Origin: Phycisphaerales bacterium
GTDB taxonomy: Bacteria; Planctomycetota; Phycisphaerae; Phycisphaerales; SM1A02
Direction: 5' to 3'
DNA length: 64,000 nt
NCBI GenBank assembly: GCA_029268515.1
Contig: JAQWNP010000010.1
Span: 154,330-218,329, forward strand
Under the pieces are notes generated by a model. That model was not told the origin of the DNA, made no database searches, and worked only from the letters and a program-made list of their open reading frames with translations. The position numbers and the translations under genes were made by a program. This document shows, piece by piece, positions 62,817 through 64,000 of this stretch (position 1 is its first letter; the number at the start of each line of letters is the position of its first letter).

Positions 62817-63286
62817 TGGAAGTCTTCTTTATAGGGCGATTGTTGATGTTCTAAATGAGGGGCCAATGGCAGCCGCCAGTCAAACGAGGTGCTCGCGGCT
62901 GAGCAGATTAGGTCCAATTGGAAGACGTGACCATTCTAAACGTCCTGAGCTGAGGTCCAGACAAGCATTTTTGGGGGTTGAGACCCAAAAAAGACCTGCT
63001 GCGATTTTGTGCTCTAGAAGCCAAAAAACAACAGTTTAAGCGGTGATCTGGTGGGAACCAAGCGGACATTCGTTACGAAAGGTATTAGCGGAGGGGATCC
63101 AGCTGGATTGGAGTGGACTATCGTCGTCTAAGGCTCCATACTGGTGAGAATCCGGCCTTACCTTGGAGACGGGATCTTGCGAAGGTAAAGCCCCGATAGT
63201 GGGTTGTTAGGAGTAGATCGGCTCAAATTCAGTGCCGTATCGGTAACGGCTAATCTGGTTCGTTGCCTACTGAGGAGAAAGTTTCG
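62817..63286 (+). promoter_or_regulatory. Long structured leader upstream of the subtilase-like gene
   Basis: About 470 bases without a gene, holding the asnS promoter (leftwards) and the leader of the rightward gene at 63287. CTGG-TGAGAAT-CCGG (63141-63155) is a T-loop-type hairpin. CTTACC at 63157-63162 can pair either with GGTGAG (63143-63148) or, as TTACCTT, with AAGGTAA (63182-63188), so two mutually exclusive folds are possible. GCCGT...ACGGC forms another stem near 63233-63249. GAGGAG lies before the ATG. The T-loop recalls cobalamin riboswitches, but I see no matching core. Confidence 0.4.
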
Positions 63287-64000
63287 ATGTTAAGAATGGT
63301 GTGTTTATCGGCCCTCATGACGGGTTTAGTCGTGGCGGGATCAGTTGCTGATTCAGGTATCGATCAGCATCGGACCTCAGTCGGACAGTTGGCCGCCAAT
63401 TCGGTTGCCACAAACAGGAACGAAAAGAGTTCCGATAATCAAAAGATCGGTGATCAAGCCGATCAGCAACAACGGGGAAATACCAATTATCAGCTCGATC
63501 TTGGTGGTCAGTCATTTGATCCCCTGATGATGGCCCCGCGCCCTCCCGTTGGATGGGAAATGCCTCAACATAAGGGTGGCGACCTGCGTCTTGTGCAGTT
63601 CCATGGCCCGATTCAACAGGCTTGGCTTGATGGTCTTCAAGACGCCGGTCTCGAGGTTGTGCAGTACATTCATCCGTACACCTACATTGTTTGGGGTAAA
63701 GCTGGACAATTAGAAGCAGCAAAAGCAAACGAAACCGTTCGATGGGCTGGTCAATTTACCCCCGACTTTAGATGCCTCAAGCGAGACCTTCCTGAAGATC
63801 TCGTTGATGTTTCAATCATCTTTTATCGTGGTGCAGATACCAAGCAAGCAGTCCGCGATCTACATGCACTTGGGCTGGTCAAAGCGGGACGCGTTGTACT
63901 CAACGACCGATTTGAAATAGCCAGCTACAAAATGCCTGGAACGCTCTTTCAACAAGCCGCGCGTGTGCCCGGTGTATACAGCCTGCAAGTGAAACCTAAA
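63287..64000 (+). CDS. Secreted subtilase-like protein, N-terminal part (runs off the right edge)
   Basis: The visible 238 residues start with a signal peptide (MLRMVCLSALMTGLVVAGSVA), then a polar Gln/Asn-rich spacer. The next part (LRLVQFHGPIQQAWLDGLQD, then LEVVQYIHPYTYIVWG) resembles the propeptide or inhibitor-like region before S8 subtilisin-type domains in planctomycetes and other bacteria. Later pieces (SIIFYRGADTKQAVRDLHAL) repeat the same fold type. The catalytic Asp-His-Ser triad would lie beyond the window, so protease activity is inferred, not seen. ATG 63287 follows GAGGAG with suitable spacing. Confidence 0.6.
   Translation, partial: MLRMVCLSALMTGLVVAGSVADSGIDQHRTSVGQLAANSVATNRNEKSSDNQKIGDQADQQQRGNTNYQLDLGGQSFDPLMMAPRPPVGWEMPQHKGGDLRLVQFHGPIQQAWLDGLQDAGLEVVQYIHPYTYIVWGKAGQLEAAKANETVRWAGQFTPDFRCLKRDLPEDLVDVSIIFYRGADTKQAVRDLHALGLVKAGRVVLNDRFEIASYKMPGTLFQQAARVPGVYSLQVKPK

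Noticed and set aside
63141..63200. Cobalamin riboswitch
   Set aside because: Only the T-loop hairpin and a GGAGAC resemble it. The conserved GCCACTG part and the normal spacing are absent, and the downstream gene is not a B12 gene.
1..64000. CRISPR array, tRNA, rRNA, insertion sequence or prophage
   Set aside because: I saw no regular direct repeats with spacers, no tRNA-like cloverleaf or rRNA segments, and no transposase, integrase or phage structural genes.

Overview
The window looks like a chromosomal segment of a motile, Gram-negative-type bacterium of the phylum Planctomycetota, most likely class Phycisphaerae. This is inferred from gene content, not from a search. The pointers are several proteins with type II/IV prepilin leaders in non-secretion contexts, a secreted protein with a PEP-CTERM-like tail (PAPGAL, one hydrophobic helix, then a run of Arg), a divergent ECF-like regulator, a GYF/zinc-ribbon membrane protein, long FlgL and flagellin proteins, and C30-type carotenoid genes. 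LptF/LptG-like proteins and a P-ring protein imply an outer membrane. murC-murB-ddl and an FtsQ-like protein imply peptidoglycan synthesis. Base composition is even (about 50% GC by eye). I saw no rRNA, tRNA, CRISPR array, insertion sequence or prophage.

Layout. 1-3.0 kb: end-truncated M12B-like metalloprotease and acetoacetyl-CoA synthetase. 3.2-4.9 kb: ECF-like regulator and arginase-family hydrolase; the 5' end of the hydrolase gene lies over an antisense relic of a glycosyltransferase gene. 5.0-11.8 kb: staphyloxanthin-type carotenoid locus, with four leftward genes overlapping by 4 bp (aldehyde dehydrogenase, CrtI/N/P-type oxidoreductase, acyltransferase, glycosyltransferase) and a divergent second desaturase. 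11.8-13.7 kb: MFS carrier and HD hydrolase. 13.8-16.6 kb: GDP-L-fucose synthesis (gmd, fcl) plus a glycosyltransferase. 17-21.5 kb: GH18-like lipoprotein, UPF0173 hydrolase, solitary DNA methyltransferase, PEP-CTERM-like protein, membrane protein. 21.5-25.9 kb: murC-murB-ddl-ftsQ-like. 26-27.4 kb: sigma-54 response regulator. 27.4-30.7 kb: four-gene pseudopilin operon. 30.9-33.7 kb: LptF/LptG pair. 33.7-36.7 kb: ABC exporter and parvulin-type foldase. 36.7-38.9 kb: zinc-ribbon/GYF protein and a core-type glycosyltransferase.

39.1-49.5 kb is a rightward flagellar block: flgI, flgJ-like, flgN, flgK, flgL, fliW, csrA and two flagellin genes, ending in strong terminators. It carries the parts of the FliW-CsrA-flagellin switch: both flagellin Shine-Dalgarno sequences contain GGA motifs, and the csrA leader has a hairpin showing GGA in its loop. 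49.5-64 kb holds a large prepilin-type protein, ruvB, an RNase D-like exonuclease, an unusual membrane alpha/beta hydrolase, a small FmdB-like protein, a reverse transsulfuration pair, groES-groEL, a degenerate receiver protein, asnS, and the start of a secreted subtilase-like protein behind a structured leader.

The observations I would check first are the glycosyltransferase relic under the arginase gene, the two terminators bracketing a gene-free stretch between groEL and the cystathionine beta-synthase gene, the carotenoid operon, the csrA leader hairpin, and two enzymes that lack expected catalytic residues (GH18-like lipoprotein and PAF-acetylhydrolase-like protein).
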